NCBI GenBank assembly: GCA_902628195.1 | Contig: CACOLY010000005.1 | Coordinates: 1 to 64,000, forward strand | Source of the DNA: an uncultured Pelagibacteraceae bacterium | GTDB lineage: Bacteria; Pseudomonadota; Alphaproteobacteria; Pelagibacterales; Pelagibacteraceae | Reading direction: 5' to 3' | DNA: 64,000 bases | Shown: in pieces, positions 43,145 through 51,577 of the stretch | Position numbering within the stretch: position 1 is the stretch's first letter | Layout of the letters: each line of letters begins with the position of its first letter | The notes under the pieces: generated by a model | The model's input: the letters and a program-made list of their open reading frames with translations, nothing else | Databases searched by the model: none | What the model was told of the DNA's origin: nothing | Made by a program: the position numbers and the translations under genes

Positions 43145-44179
43145 TTATTTAACAAATGTATCATTAAATTGACTTGATACTCTTACAAAAGTTGTACATT
43201 TGCTTAATTGTTTTAAAGATGGTGCACCAACATATGTGCAGCTACTTCTTACTCCACCAAGAATATTTAATATGGTGTCATTAATTTTTCCTCTGTATTT
43301 TACTCTTACTGTTCTACCCTCACTACTTCTATAATTTGACAATCCACCATAATGTTTTTTATTTGCAACTTCAGAACTTGACCCATAAAATTCAATATAT
43401 TTAGATCCGTTTACTTTTATTAATTTACCTTTTCCTTCATCATGACCAGCTAACATACCACCTAACATAACAAAATCTGCGCCTCCACCAAATCCTTTGG
43501 CAACATCACCTGGGCAAGTACAACCTCCATCTGCAATTACATGCGCTCCAAGACCATGCGCTGCATCCGCACATTCTATAACTGCACTTAATTGTGGATA
43601 ACCAACTCCAGTTTGAATTCTTGTGGTACAGACACTTCCCGGACCTATTCCAACTTTTACAATATCTGCTCCACTAAGAACCAGTTCTTGTGTCATATCA
43701 GCAGTTACAACGTTCCCAGCTATTATTGTTTTGGTAGGGTATTTATCTCTTACGGATTTAACAAAATTAGTAAAATGTTCTGAATACCCGTTAGCAACAT
43801 CAATACAAATAAATTTAAAAAAACTAAATTCTTTCAACACTTTATCTAAATTTCGAAAATCTTCTTTTTTAATACCTACGCTCAGAGCGATATTAGAATA
43901 GATTTTTTTGATATTTCTATTTTGTTTAATTTTTTTAATATCATGTTGTTTTGTTAAGCATGTAATCATTCCATATTCATTTAATTTTTCAGCAATACTT
44001 AATTCTCCGACACCATCCATATTCGCTGCCATTATAGGAATTCCAGACCATTCATTTTTACTATATTTAAAACGATAAGTTCTAAGGAGGTTTACATCTT
44101 TACGACTTTTTAATGTACTTCTTTTAGGTCTAAATAGTACATCGGAATAATCTAGTTTTAGCTCTTCTTCTATTCTCAC
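43145..44179 (-). CDS. guaC: GMP reductase
   Basis: Reduces GMP to IMP with NADPH, connecting guanine and adenine nucleotide pools. The 344-residue protein starts VRIEEELKLDYSDVLFRPKR, and continues with MAANMDGVG, the catalytic Cys in GPGSVCTTRIQTGVGYP, ADGGCTCPGDVAKGFGGGAD and MLGGMLAGHDEG, all GuaC-type features; the CBS domains of IMP dehydrogenase are absent. I chose GTG 44179 because homologues begin with RIEE; an upstream TTG at 44197 adds six residues. Confidence 0.9.
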   Translation of the reverse strand: MRIEEELKLDYSDVLFRPKRSTLKSRKDVNLLRTYRFKYSKNEWSGIPIMAANMDGVGELSIAEKLNEYGMITCLTKQHDIKKIKQNRNIKKIYSNIALSVGIKKEDFRNLDKVLKEFSFFKFICIDVANGYSEHFTNFVKSVRDKYPTKTIIAGNVVTADMTQELVLSGADIVKVGIGPGSVCTTRIQTGVGYPQLSAVIECADAAHGLGAHVIADGGCTCPGDVAKGFGGGADFVMLGGMLAGHDEGKGKLIKVNGSKYIEFYGSSSEVANKKHYGGLSNYRSSEGRTVRVKYRGKINDTILNILGGVRSSCTYVGAPSLKQLSKCTTFVRVSSQFNDTFVK

Positions 44180-44309
44180 AAAAAAAGAAACTACCAACCA
44201 AAATCATTATTTCAATTAAATTATTAGTTGTGGATAAGTATTGAAACGAAACTTAAAACTAATATAAATCAACATTAATCTTAATTATTAGATAAGAATT
44301 ATGTGAGAC

Positions 44310-46430
44310 ATGTGCGATATGAGAAAAACTATTCTTTTTTGTTTAATTTTCTTTTTTACATTTTTATCTAATTCTTTCGCTAATTTACAATTTAAACAAT
44401 CAAAAGATATTTCTGATGATACTGATGATTTAAGAGGAATTTTTATAAAACCAGATGGAACAAGGGTATATGTTACTTCTGATGATGCAACTCCTACAGT
44501 TATCGAATATACATTAAATGTTCCATTTGATATTAGTACTGCAACTAAAACTTCTCAAACTAACCTTTTAGTGTCTGGTGGGGCTGCTATGGATAAGCCC
44601 CATGCAATAGAATTTAAACCAGATGGGAAAGTCATGTATGTAATTCATAGTAATTCAGGCTCGGTCGGTGTAGAACAGTTTAATCTTACCACTGCCTGGG
44701 ATACTCAAACTTTATCATATGATGCTAGCTTGAGTATTTCTGATGATGTTCAGATAAGAGCTCTAGCTTTTAAATCTGATGGCTCTCGTGTGTATATCGC
44801 GCAACGAGATCATGGAAAAGTCAAACAATTTGATTTACCAACACCATGGGACTTATCGAGTGCAACCAATAAAGTAGAGTCAAATTCTTTTACAGGTGAA
44901 GAAAATAATTTAAGAAATATACAATTTAGTTCAGATGGAACCTTTATGTATTTAGGTGGAAATGGGGGAGACGATATTAATAGATATAAACTGCCTACTG
45001 CATGGGATATAGGCACAATTACGCATGAAACTACTTTTTCAATTAGCTCACAAACAGGTGAGATGCGAGGATTTAAGTTTTCAGCTAATTTTACAAAACT
45101 ATATGTTACTGGAGATGACGGAAGTAGTTCAGGTGATAATGTAATTTATGAATATGATGTTGATTGTGCTGGAACTATAACTTGTCTTGATGCATCAACT
45201 AATGCTGATGTAAAAGCTATCATTGAAGCTAATGTAGAGTTATCTAAAAGAATCATAAGGAATAATATACTTCCAGTGTTTCATAGAACTGAATGGCTTA
45301 GAAGACATAAAAATAAAGATAATCTTACAAATTTGAATGCTGAAATTGATTTTACAAATCAAAAAATTGCAAAATTAGTAAGCAATTTAGAAACTTTTAA
45401 AAAAGAAAAAGATAGAACTTACAATAGTGATGATTGGTTTCAATGGAGTGAGGGTAGAGTAAGTTTAGGTAAAAGACATGCAATAGATACTTCATCTAGA
45501 GATATTCACACATATGGTATTTCAATTGGCGCCGATAAAATTAAGGATGAAGATAGAGATACAATGTATGGTTATGTTTTTCAATATGGAAATGATAATA
45601 TTGAAATTGGTGGCCAAGGCACAGGATTAGATACAGATTCTTATAGTTTAGCTCTTTATGGAACAAATATTGGAGAAGATGATTTTTTTACAGATGGGAT
45701 TATTGGGTTAAGCTTATTAGATATTGACCATACGAGAGTTACTTATGGCAATACTCTCAAAGGAAATAGAGAAGGACAGCAAATTTATGGGTCAGTAAAT
45801 TTTGGAAAAAGATTACATCATGAAGAAATAAATTTAAATCCAGGAATAAAATTAGATCTTGGTTATACTAAACTTAAAGCTTTTAGAGAAAAAACAACAT
45901 TAGGTGGTAATTTAGCGGATACTTTAATTTATCGAGATCAAAATATAAAAACTGCCCTAGCTACGATCGGAGTACTTTTTGATAATACAGATAAAAGGGA
46001 AGATAAAATAATTAATCATCATGGAAGATTAGAATATGTAGGAGATTTAAGTCCATCCTCAAATGCAGAATTTTATTTTGTTAACAGTCAAAGTACTATC
46101 TATAAATACAAAACAAATAACGAGTCAAAACATAATTACAGAATTGGATATGGTTTTGATATAACATCAATAAGTGGTTGGTCAGTGGTTACAAATTTTG
46201 AAAGATTTGGTGCAAGTGGGAAAGGTTATAGTAATGAATTTTATATATCTTTAGGATATGTACCGATAGATGATACAAAATTTACATTTCAATTAAATGA
46301 TTTCAAAAATGCTGGTTTAGATTTTATTAAAAAAGTAAATGAACTAGATTTAAAAATAAGTACAAATTATGATTTTTTTAGTATTACACCTAATTACAAT
46401 GCAAATATTTCAATAAGTAATAGTTTTTAA
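44310..46430 (+). CDS. Autotransporter-like protein with beta-propeller passenger
   Basis: A 706-residue surface protein. A signal peptide (from the second ATG at 44319, MRKTILFCLIFFFTFLSNSFA) is followed by about five repeats of 45-50 residues (about 25-285), each with a core like LRGIFIKPDGTRVYVTSDD or IRALAFKSDGSRVYIA and often a PFDIST/PWDLSS end, as in YncE/WD-type propellers. Residues 290-370 form a helical linker, and 375-706 a 12-strand-type autotransporter barrel with alternating hydrophobic patterns ending SISNSF, a terminal Phe needed for outer-membrane insertion. The ligand is unknown. It stands alone between guaC and apt. Confidence 0.78.
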   Translation: MCDMRKTILFCLIFFFTFLSNSFANLQFKQSKDISDDTDDLRGIFIKPDGTRVYVTSDDATPTVIEYTLNVPFDISTATKTSQTNLLVSGGAAMDKPHAIEFKPDGKVMYVIHSNSGSVGVEQFNLTTAWDTQTLSYDASLSISDDVQIRALAFKSDGSRVYIAQRDHGKVKQFDLPTPWDLSSATNKVESNSFTGEENNLRNIQFSSDGTFMYLGGNGGDDINRYKLPTAWDIGTITHETTFSISSQTGEMRGFKFSANFTKLYVTGDDGSSSGDNVIYEYDVDCAGTITCLDASTNADVKAIIEANVELSKRIIRNNILPVFHRTEWLRRHKNKDNLTNLNAEIDFTNQKIAKLVSNLETFKKEKDRTYNSDDWFQWSEGRVSLGKRHAIDTSSRDIHTYGISIGADKIKDEDRDTMYGYVFQYGNDNIEIGGQGTGLDTDSYSLALYGTNIGEDDFFTDGIIGLSLLDIDHTRVTYGNTLKGNREGQQIYGSVNFGKRLHHEEINLNPGIKLDLGYTKLKAFREKTTLGGNLADTLIYRDQNIKTALATIGVLFDNTDKREDKIINHHGRLEYVGDLSPSSNAEFYFVNSQSTIYKYKTNNESKHNYRIGYGFDITSISGWSVVTNFERFGASGKGYSNEFYISLGYVPIDDTKFTFQLNDFKNAGLDFIKKVNELDLKISTNYDFFSITPNYNANISISNSF

Positions 46431-46440
46431 TACTTCTCTT

Positions 46441-46968
46441 TTAATGTCCTGGAAATTCAATTAAATTTTCAATTTTGTAACCTTTTTTTTTTAAAGTTTC
46501 ACATCCACCTAGATCAAATAAGTTAATTACAAAGATAAAAGCTGAAACTTTGGCCTTTGACATTTCAACTAATTTAGCTGCAGCTTCAGCTGTACCACCA
46601 GTTGCAATCAAATCGTCAATAATTAATACATTTTCATTTATATTTATAGAATCTTTATGCACTTCAATAGTTGCTGTTCCATATTCCAATTCAAAGTCTA
46701 TTGAATGGACATCAGCTGGTAGTTTATTCTTTTTTCTTAACATAATAAAAGGTTTTTTTAAAATGTATGAAACTGCTGATGCAAAAACAAATCCTCTAGA
46801 CTCAATTGCAGCAATTTTATCAAAATTATATTTTTTAGATTTTTCAACTATCTGATTTACACACTCTGAAAAAGCATCTTTATCTTTTATTAGTGTTGTT
46901 ATATCTCTGAAAAGAATTCCTTTTTTTGGATAATCAGGAATTGATCTAATATAATCTTTTAAATCCAT
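46441..46968 (-). CDS. apt: Adenine phosphoribosyltransferase
   Basis: Converts adenine with PRPP to AMP, recycling adenine released by MtnP. The 175-residue length is normal. The start MDLKDYIRSIPDYPKKGILFRDITTL is typical, the PRPP motif is VLIIDDLIATGGTAEAAAK, and ESRGFVFASAVSYIL and EYGTATIEVHKD form the base-recognition part. It is divergent from mtnP with 41 bases between the starts, so the two genes of adenine/MTA recycling share one control region. Confidence 0.96.
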   Translation of the reverse strand: MDLKDYIRSIPDYPKKGILFRDITTLIKDKDAFSECVNQIVEKSKKYNFDKIAAIESRGFVFASAVSYILKKPFIMLRKKNKLPADVHSIDFELEYGTATIEVHKDSININENVLIIDDLIATGGTAEAAAKLVEMSKAKVSAFIFVINLFDLGGCETLKKKGYKIENLIEFPGH

Positions 46969-47009
46969 ATTAATTTAAGTTATATAAATAAATAAATTAA
47001 ATTTTTAAT

Positions 47010-47882
47010 ATGGCAAATAATAAATTAGCAATCATAGGTGGTAGTGGCCTATACGATGTAGAGGAGTTTAAAAATAGAGAATTATTAGACTTAAAAACAC
47101 CATGGGGAAAGCCTTCTGACCAAATTTTAAAAACAAATTATAATGGAAAAGAGATTTTTTTTTTACCAAGACATGGAAGGGGGCATTTTGTTTCACCTTC
47201 AAACATTAATTTTAGAGCAAATATCGATGCTTTGAAACAATTAGGAGTAACAGACATTGTCTCTGTTTCTGCTGTTGGATCTTTAAAAGAAGATTTGCCT
47301 CCAGGTAAATTTGTAATAGTAGATCAATTTATTGATCGTACTTTCGCTAGAATTAAAACTTTCTTTGATGAAGAAATAGTTGCGCATGTATCTATGGCAC
47401 ATCCAACTTCTGATGGATTGATGAATGCATGTGAAGAAGCAATCAAGAATGAAAAAATTGAATATCAAAGGGGTGGAACTTATGTCGTGATGGAGGGACC
47501 ACAATTTTCTACATTAGCGGAGTCAAATTTATATAGATCATGGAAAGCAGATGTAATTGGAATGACGAATATGCCGGAGGCAAAACTAGCAAGAGAAGCA
47601 GAAATTAGATATGCATCGGTTTCAATGGTTACAGATTATGATTGTTGGCACCCAGATCATGAGAATGTTGATGTTCAACAAGTTATAAAAGTTCTTTTGG
47701 GAAATGCTGCAAAAGCAAAAAATATGATTAAAAATTTAATAGAAAATTTCGAAAAACATATTGATCCAAAAGATCCAACAAATAATTGTTTAGATGTAGC
47801 AATAATAACCGCACCAGAAAAAAGAACTCAAAAAACTATAGATAAACTTAAAACTGTTGCTGGTAGAGTTTTAAATAGATGA
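47010..47882 (+). CDS. mtnP: S-methyl-5'-thioadenosine phosphorylase
   Basis: Splits methylthioadenosine with phosphate to adenine and methylthioribose-1-phosphate. The 290-residue chain contains IIGGSGLYDVEEF, the phosphate site PRHGRGHFVSPSNINFRANI, SVSAVGSLKEDLPPG, GGTYVVMEGPQFSTLAE and MTNMPEAKLAREAEI. It is the first gene of the mtnP-mtnA-aldolase-speDE run and overlaps mtnA by 4 bases (ATGA). The MTA it removes is produced by the spermidine synthase encoded downstream. Confidence 0.95.
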   Translation: MANNKLAIIGGSGLYDVEEFKNRELLDLKTPWGKPSDQILKTNYNGKEIFFLPRHGRGHFVSPSNINFRANIDALKQLGVTDIVSVSAVGSLKEDLPPGKFVIVDQFIDRTFARIKTFFDEEIVAHVSMAHPTSDGLMNACEEAIKNEKIEYQRGGTYVVMEGPQFSTLAESNLYRSWKADVIGMTNMPEAKLAREAEIRYASVSMVTDYDCWHPDHENVDVQQVIKVLLGNAAKAKNMIKNLIENFEKHIDPKDPTNNCLDVAIITAPEKRTQKTIDKLKTVAGRVLNR

Positions 47883-48949
47883 AAATAGACGGAAAAGAAT
47901 ATAGAACTATATGGTTTGAAAATAGTACTGTAAAAATAATAGATCAAACAAAACTTCCACATCAATTTGTTATAAAGGATTTAAAATCAGTAAATGATGC
48001 GATTAACGCCATTAAAATTATGGAAGTGAGAGGTGCACCTTTAATAGGAGCTACAGCAGCTTATGGATTAGTTTTAGCTATAATTGAAAATAATGATCAG
48101 TCATTTTTAAAAAAATCAGCAGAAAATTTAATTATTTCAAGACCAACAGCTATTAATCTTAAATGGGCAGTTGATAGAATGATGAATAAACTATCAGGCG
48201 TTAATAGTGATAAGATTTTAGAAATAGCTTTAAATGAAGCAAAAGAAATTTGTGAAGAAGATATAAAGTTTTGTGAAAATATAGGATTAAACGGTCTTAA
48301 AATAATTGAGGAAATTTATAATAAAAAAAAAGATACAGTAAATATTTTAACTCATTGTAATGCAGGTTGGCTTGCAACCATTAATTGGGGAACAGCAACT
48401 TCTCCTATTTACCATGCGCACAAAAAAGGAATTCCAGTTCATGTTTGGGCTGATGAAACAAGACCAAGAAACCAGGGAGCCAACTTAACTTCATACGAGT
48501 TAAATGAAGAAGGAATTAAAAATACAATCATCGCAGATAATACTGGTGGAATTTTGATGCAAAGGGGAGAGGTTGATTTATGTATTGTTGGTACAGATAG
48601 AACTTTAGCTAATGGTGATGTTTGTAATAAAGTTGGTACCTACTTAAAAGCATTAGCAGCTCATGATAATAATGTTCCTTTTTATGTAGCTCTCCCAAGC
48701 TCAACAATAGATTGGAAAATTAAAGATCATAAAGATATTCCTATTGAAGAGAGAAACTCTGAAGAACTATCACATGTAGAAGGTTTAGATGAAAAAGGAG
48801 ATCTAAAAAAAATACAAATTTATCCAAAAAAAAGTAAAGCTATGAATTTAGCATTCGATGTAACACCTGCTAAATACGTAACAGGTTTGATTACTGAAAA
48901 AGGTATTTGTGAAGCATCGGAAAAAGGACTTAAAGACTTATTCAAATGA
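47879..48949 (+). CDS. mtnA: S-methyl-5-thioribose-1-phosphate isomerase
   Basis: Isomerises methylthioribose-1-phosphate to methylthioribulose-1-phosphate. The 356-residue chain shows MEVRGAPLIGATAAYGL, the catalytic Cys in LTHCNAGWLATINWGTA and the catalytic Asp in CIVGTDRTLANGDVCNK, all MtnA hallmarks that distinguish it from the eIF2B-like relatives. It overlaps mtnP and the aldolase gene by 4 bases at each end. It can also act on 5-deoxyribose-1-phosphate in shunt-type pathways. Confidence 0.95.
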   Translation: MKIDGKEYRTIWFENSTVKIIDQTKLPHQFVIKDLKSVNDAINAIKIMEVRGAPLIGATAAYGLVLAIIENNDQSFLKKSAENLIISRPTAINLKWAVDRMMNKLSGVNSDKILEIALNEAKEICEEDIKFCENIGLNGLKIIEEIYNKKKDTVNILTHCNAGWLATINWGTATSPIYHAHKKGIPVHVWADETRPRNQGANLTSYELNEEGIKNTIIADNTGGILMQRGEVDLCIVGTDRTLANGDVCNKVGTYLKALAAHDNNVPFYVALPSSTIDWKIKDHKDIPIEERNSEELSHVEGLDEKGDLKKIQIYPKKSKAMNLAFDVTPAKYVTGLITEKGICEASEKGLKDLFK

Positions 48950-49602
48950 AAAATTTAGATCAAAGAAATCAAATTATTGAATATTCATTAAAATTAAACT
49001 CTACAAATCTTTCGCCTCTTAGATCTGGCAATATATCTTTAAGAGGAAGAGAAAATAATAAAGAAGGATACTTAATTACTCCATCAGGAAAAAAATATGA
49101 AACATTAAAACCTGAAGATATAGTCTTTATGGGTTTAAATGAAGAGGAAGAAAATAACGACTCAAATAATAAACCTTCATCTGAATGGAGATTTCATAGA
49201 GATATTTATGCAAATAAAAAAGAAGCGTATGCTATTGTTCATGCTCATTCTCCACACGCAACAGCTGTATCTTCACACGGAAAGCCAATACCGCCGTTTC
49301 ATTACATGGTTGCTCTCGCAGGAGGAGATGACATTAAATGTGCTGATTACGCTACTTTTGGAACAGAACAGCTTTCAAAAAATGTAATTAAAGCTTTAGA
49401 AAACAGAAGTGCTTGTCTAATGTCAAATCACGGTCAGGTTGCTTTTGGAAAAAATTTAGACCAAGCTTTTGAACTTGCACAAGAGATAGAAAATATTTGT
49501 CATCAATACACTATTGCACTAAAGTTAGGGCAACCAAAGATTCTTTCATATAAAGAAATGAAAAAAGTTTTGGACAAAGCTAAAGATTACAAAAAAGGGT
49601 AA
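48946..49602 (+). CDS. Class II aldolase/adducin family protein, candidate DHAP-shunt aldolase
   Basis: A 218-residue zinc-dependent aldolase. Sites are LSPLRSGNISLR, EWRFHRDIYANKKEAY with the catalytic Glu, the zinc His pair in IVHAHSPHATAVSS, and the third zinc His in SNHGQVAFGK. Two related functions are possible: the dehydratase MtnB of the methionine salvage cycle, or an Ald2-type aldolase cleaving methylthioribulose-1-phosphate (or 5-deoxyribulose-1-phosphate) to DHAP and an aldehyde. No mtnC, mtnD, mtnE or mtnX/W gene is adjacent, which favours the second reading. It is coupled to mtnA and lies 1 base from speDE. Confidence 0.8.
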   Translation: MKNLDQRNQIIEYSLKLNSTNLSPLRSGNISLRGRENNKEGYLITPSGKKYETLKPEDIVFMGLNEEEENNDSNNKPSSEWRFHRDIYANKKEAYAIVHAHSPHATAVSSHGKPIPPFHYMVALAGGDDIKCADYATFGTEQLSKNVIKALENRSACLMSNHGQVAFGKNLDQAFELAQEIENICHQYTIALKLGQPKILSYKEMKKVLDKAKDYKKG

Positions 49603-49603
49603 G

Positions 49604-50644
49604 ATGATTAAAGTTGGGGAGCACATTACTCTGGATATCATTGGGACTGATAAAGAGTATGATCCATCAGTCTTTGAAAAAGTAATTAATGAAATTGCTA
49701 GAACTGCAAAAGTTACAATTCTCAATATTTCAAAGTATAAATTTGAGCCACAAGGTTTTACAATCTTGGCTTTATTAGCCGAAAGCCATATCAGCTTTCA
49801 CACATTTCCCGAAAAAGGAATTATAAGTTTTGATTTTTTTACTTGTGGAAAAATCAGCCCTTCAATTGCTATTAATATTGTTAAAAAAGAATTTAAACAT
49901 AAAAGAATAGTAAAAAAAGAGTTTAATAGAGATACAAGATCTTTATATCACGATATCTATAGCTCACCTGGCTTACAAAAATCATATGTAGTTAATGATG
50001 TATTAGAAGATTTTAAATCTAAAGTTGGTCAACATATTGAAATTCTAGATTTAGAACAATTTGGAAAATCTTTATTCATTGATGGCGAGATACAAGTAGC
50101 TTCGACTGATGAACACCTTTATAGCTCAACATTTGTTGGATCAGGTTTAAAATTAAATAAATCAAATGATAAGGCTGCTATTATTGGTGGAGGAGATGGT
50201 GGAGTTGCAAGAGAATGTATTTCTAAAAAATTTAATTTTATAGACTGGTATGAACTTGATCCAGAGGTAGTAGAAGTTTGTAGCAAACATTTGGGTGATA
50301 TAGGAAAAAAAGCTACTGAAAAAAATTCAGTTAAGTGCATATGGGGAGATGCATTCGAAAGTATTAAATCTATTAAAGATGATACATATGATCATATATT
50401 TGTTGATTTAAATGATGATCAATTTTGTATTGATCTCGCTGCAAAAAATATGGATTCTTTGGTCAGAATTTTAAAACCAAAAGGAGTTATTACTGCACAA
50501 GTAGGAAGCCAAGATAAAAAACCCCACCAAGTTGAAAATTGGTTAAATGTATTTCACCAACATTTTGGAAACACTAAATTATCAAGGGTTTATGTGCCTA
50601 GTTTTGATTGTTCTTGGAATTTTTCATCATCTATAAATCATTAA
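49604..50644 (+). CDS. Fused S-adenosylmethionine decarboxylase and spermidine-synthase-like protein
   Basis: A 346-residue fusion. Residues 1-110 are a SpeD domain (GEHITLDIIGT, and LAESHISFHTFPEKG with S61 as the pyruvoyl precursor and cleavage site E60-S61), and residues 115-346 a SpeE-like aminopropyltransferase (IGGGDGGVARECI and WYELDPEVVEVC for the SAM-derivative site). The usual catalytic box DSSDP is VDLNDDQ here, so D268 is kept but the Pro-Ile-Gly-Pro end is not, and the DExxYH-type motif is also altered. The protein would make decarboxylated SAM and transfer its aminopropyl group to a diamine, releasing MTA for mtnP upstream. Amine substrate uncertain. Confidence 0.85.
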   Translation: MIKVGEHITLDIIGTDKEYDPSVFEKVINEIARTAKVTILNISKYKFEPQGFTILALLAESHISFHTFPEKGIISFDFFTCGKISPSIAINIVKKEFKHKRIVKKEFNRDTRSLYHDIYSSPGLQKSYVVNDVLEDFKSKVGQHIEILDLEQFGKSLFIDGEIQVASTDEHLYSSTFVGSGLKLNKSNDKAAIIGGGDGGVARECISKKFNFIDWYELDPEVVEVCSKHLGDIGKKATEKNSVKCIWGDAFESIKSIKDDTYDHIFVDLNDDQFCIDLAAKNMDSLVRILKPKGVITAQVGSQDKKPHQVENWLNVFHQHFGNTKLSRVYVPSFDCSWNFSSSINH

Positions 50645-50704
50645 ATTTTTCTTTTTTAAATCTTTAATCTGTGAAATACTATTTTTTTATTAAAGGAGAG
50701 AACA

Positions 50705-51532
50705 ATGAATATATTTAAGAAAACTATTTTTTCAGTTTTACTTTCTTTGTTGGTTATTGGAAATGTAAATGCTGATAAAATTAGAATTGGAACTGAAGGT
50801 GCTTACCCTCCATGGAATTCAAAAGATGAATCTGGTAAATTAATCGGTTTTGAAGTTGAATTAGCTTGGACACTTTGTAGATACATTGGTCAACAATGTA
50901 CAATCGTAGAGCAAGATTGGGATGGAATGATACCAGCTTTAATTATGAGAAAGTTTGATGCAATAATGGCAGGTATGTCAATTACTGCAGAAAGACAAAA
51001 GGCAATTAGCTTTTCTCAGGGTTACGCAGATGAAGTTGCATCACTAGCTGTTATGAAAGGCTCTAGTCTTGAAGGTCTAGATACTCCGGCTGGAATTAAT
51101 CTAACTAAACCTAATGCAGCTGCAAAAAAAGCATTAAAAACTCTTACATCAGCATTAGCAGGTAAAACTGTGTGTGTTCAAACTGCTACAATTCACCAAA
51201 ACTTTTTAGATTCAGGTGATGTTGGAAAAGTAAAAGTAAGAACTTACAAAACACAAGATGAAGTTAACTTAGATTTAGCATCAGGAAGATGTGATGCTGC
51301 ATTAGCTGCTGCGGTAGCATTTAGTGATTATGCAGAAAAATCTGGTAAGCCTGTTGTTTTAACAGGTCCAACTTTTTCAGGTGGTGCATTTGGAAACGGT
51401 GTTGGAGTCGGTATTAGAAAAGATGATACTGAACTTTTGAAAAAGTTTAACGCTGCAATTAATAAAGCAAGAAAGAACGGAGATATTAGTAGAATAGCTA
51501 CTAAATGGTTCGGTTTCGACGCTTCTATGTAA
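50705..51532 (+). CDS. ABC transporter substrate-binding protein, polar/opine amino-acid type
   Basis: A 275-residue periplasmic protein with signal peptide (MNIFKKTIFSVLLSLLVIGNVNA). The mature part starts DKIRIGTEGAYPPWNSKDES and includes GFEVELAWTLCRYIGQQCTI, QDWDGMIPALIMRKFDAIMAGMSIT and GKTVCVQTATIHQNF, close to the HisJ/ArgT/OccT/NocT branch that binds basic amino acids or opines. A strong AAAGGAG ribosome site lies at 50692-50698. It is followed by a hairpin and two permease genes. The ATPase is not in the window. Confidence 0.88.
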   Translation: MNIFKKTIFSVLLSLLVIGNVNADKIRIGTEGAYPPWNSKDESGKLIGFEVELAWTLCRYIGQQCTIVEQDWDGMIPALIMRKFDAIMAGMSITAERQKAISFSQGYADEVASLAVMKGSSLEGLDTPAGINLTKPNAAAKKALKTLTSALAGKTVCVQTATIHQNFLDSGDVGKVKVRTYKTQDEVNLDLASGRCDAALAAAVAFSDYAEKSGKPVVLTGPTFSGGAFGNGVGVGIRKDDTELLKKFNAAINKARKNGDISRIATKWFGFDASM

Positions 51533-51545
51533 TTCAATTTTAGAT

Positions 51546-51572
51546 TTGGCGACTATCATGTATAGTCGCCAA
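51546..51572 (+). terminator. Intercistronic hairpin between the binding-protein and permease genes
   Basis: TTGGCGACTAT (51546-51556) and ATAGTCGCCAA (51562-51572) form a perfect 11-bp stem with a 5-base loop, 13 bases after the binding-protein stop and only 5 bases before the permease ATG. There is no T run, so it is more likely an mRNA-stabilising or attenuating element than a full terminator. It would hide the region expected to hold the permease ribosome site. Confidence 0.75.
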
Positions 51573-51577
51573 TCTGT

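Noticed and set aside
50645-50704. Terminator after speDE
   Set aside because: There are T-rich stretches (50645-50660 and near 50681) but no stem of useful length precedes them.
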